Assembly (NCBI GenBank): GCA_902489665.1
Contig: CABUAT010000032.1
Coordinates: 1-22,583, forward strand
Origin: an uncultured Collinsella sp.
GTDB taxonomy: Bacteria > Actinomycetota > Coriobacteriia > Coriobacteriales > Coriobacteriaceae
Reading direction: 5' to 3'
DNA: 22,583 nucleotides
Shown: piece after piece, positions 22,533 through 22,583 of the stretch
Position numbering within the stretch: position 1 is the first letter of the stretch
Layout of the letters: every line of letters begins with the position of its first letter
Made by a program: the position numbers and the translations under genes
Notes under the pieces: generated by a model
What the model saw: only the letters and a program-made list of their open reading frames with translations
Databases searched by the model: none
What the model was told of the DNA's origin: nothing

Positions 22533-22583
22533 CAAGCACTCGATGCAACGCTGGCACAAGGAGTGTCCCCAACTACCGGCAGA

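Overview
This window looks like a chromosomal segment of a high-GC Gram-positive anaerobe of the class Coriobacteriia, most likely Collinsella or a close relative. That placement is inferred. It rests on GC-rich codon use, a dnaK-grpE-dnaJ-hspR operon of actinobacterial type, a NiaR (3H-domain) repressor of NAD synthesis, a small two-cluster ferredoxin, and [NiFe]-hydrogenase maturation genes with a NikR regulator. I see no rRNA, tRNA, CRISPR array, phage gene or transposase. Almost all of the window is ordinary core genome, and the unusual material lies mainly between genes.

Layout. Positions 1-131 hold a long hairpin. An aconitase-family hydratase runs leftward (132-2432). A 430-base gap follows, with a direct repeat and a nested inverted repeat that contains a terminator. 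The heat-shock operon dnaK (7157-5265), grpE, dnaJ and hspR (ending at 2863) also runs leftward. A 656-base gap then holds the dnaK upstream region, a palindromic repeat element (7419-7589) and an orphan terminator-like hairpin. A small ferredoxin (7814-7999, +) converges on the leftward NAD operon nadA-nadB-nadC-niaR (11958 to 8092) across a bidirectional terminator. A 21-bp-arm palindrome overlapping a plausible nadA promoter (11994-12045) is the best candidate NiaR operator.

Divergent from nadA is a LytTR response regulator/GHKL sensor kinase pair (12251-14250, +). A leftward gene of unknown function follows (14315-14890); it reads like a degenerate uracil-DNA-glycosylase fold. Thioredoxin (15027-15347, +) comes next, then a small helical His-containing protein translationally close to nikR (15569-16331). 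After a strong terminator come hypF, hypC, hypD and hypE (16450-21547), then a HAD phosphatase (21652-22320). The right edge (22361-22532) carries a second copy of the 171/172-base palindromic element seen at 7.4-7.6 kb.

How the genes work together. NadA, NadB and NadC make nicotinate mononucleotide from aspartate, and NiaR, the last gene of that operon, probably shuts the operon off when nicotinic acid is available. HypF, HypC, HypD and HypE build the Fe(CN)2CO group of [NiFe] hydrogenase, while NikR senses the nickel needed to finish that cofactor. HypA, HypB and the hydrogenase subunits are not in this window. HspR probably represses its own dnaK operon. No dramatic new system is visible. 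The most original observations are the paired intergenic palindromic element, the NAD operator, the UDG-like protein without catalytic motifs, and the NikR variant with a His/Cys-rich tail and a small partner gene.
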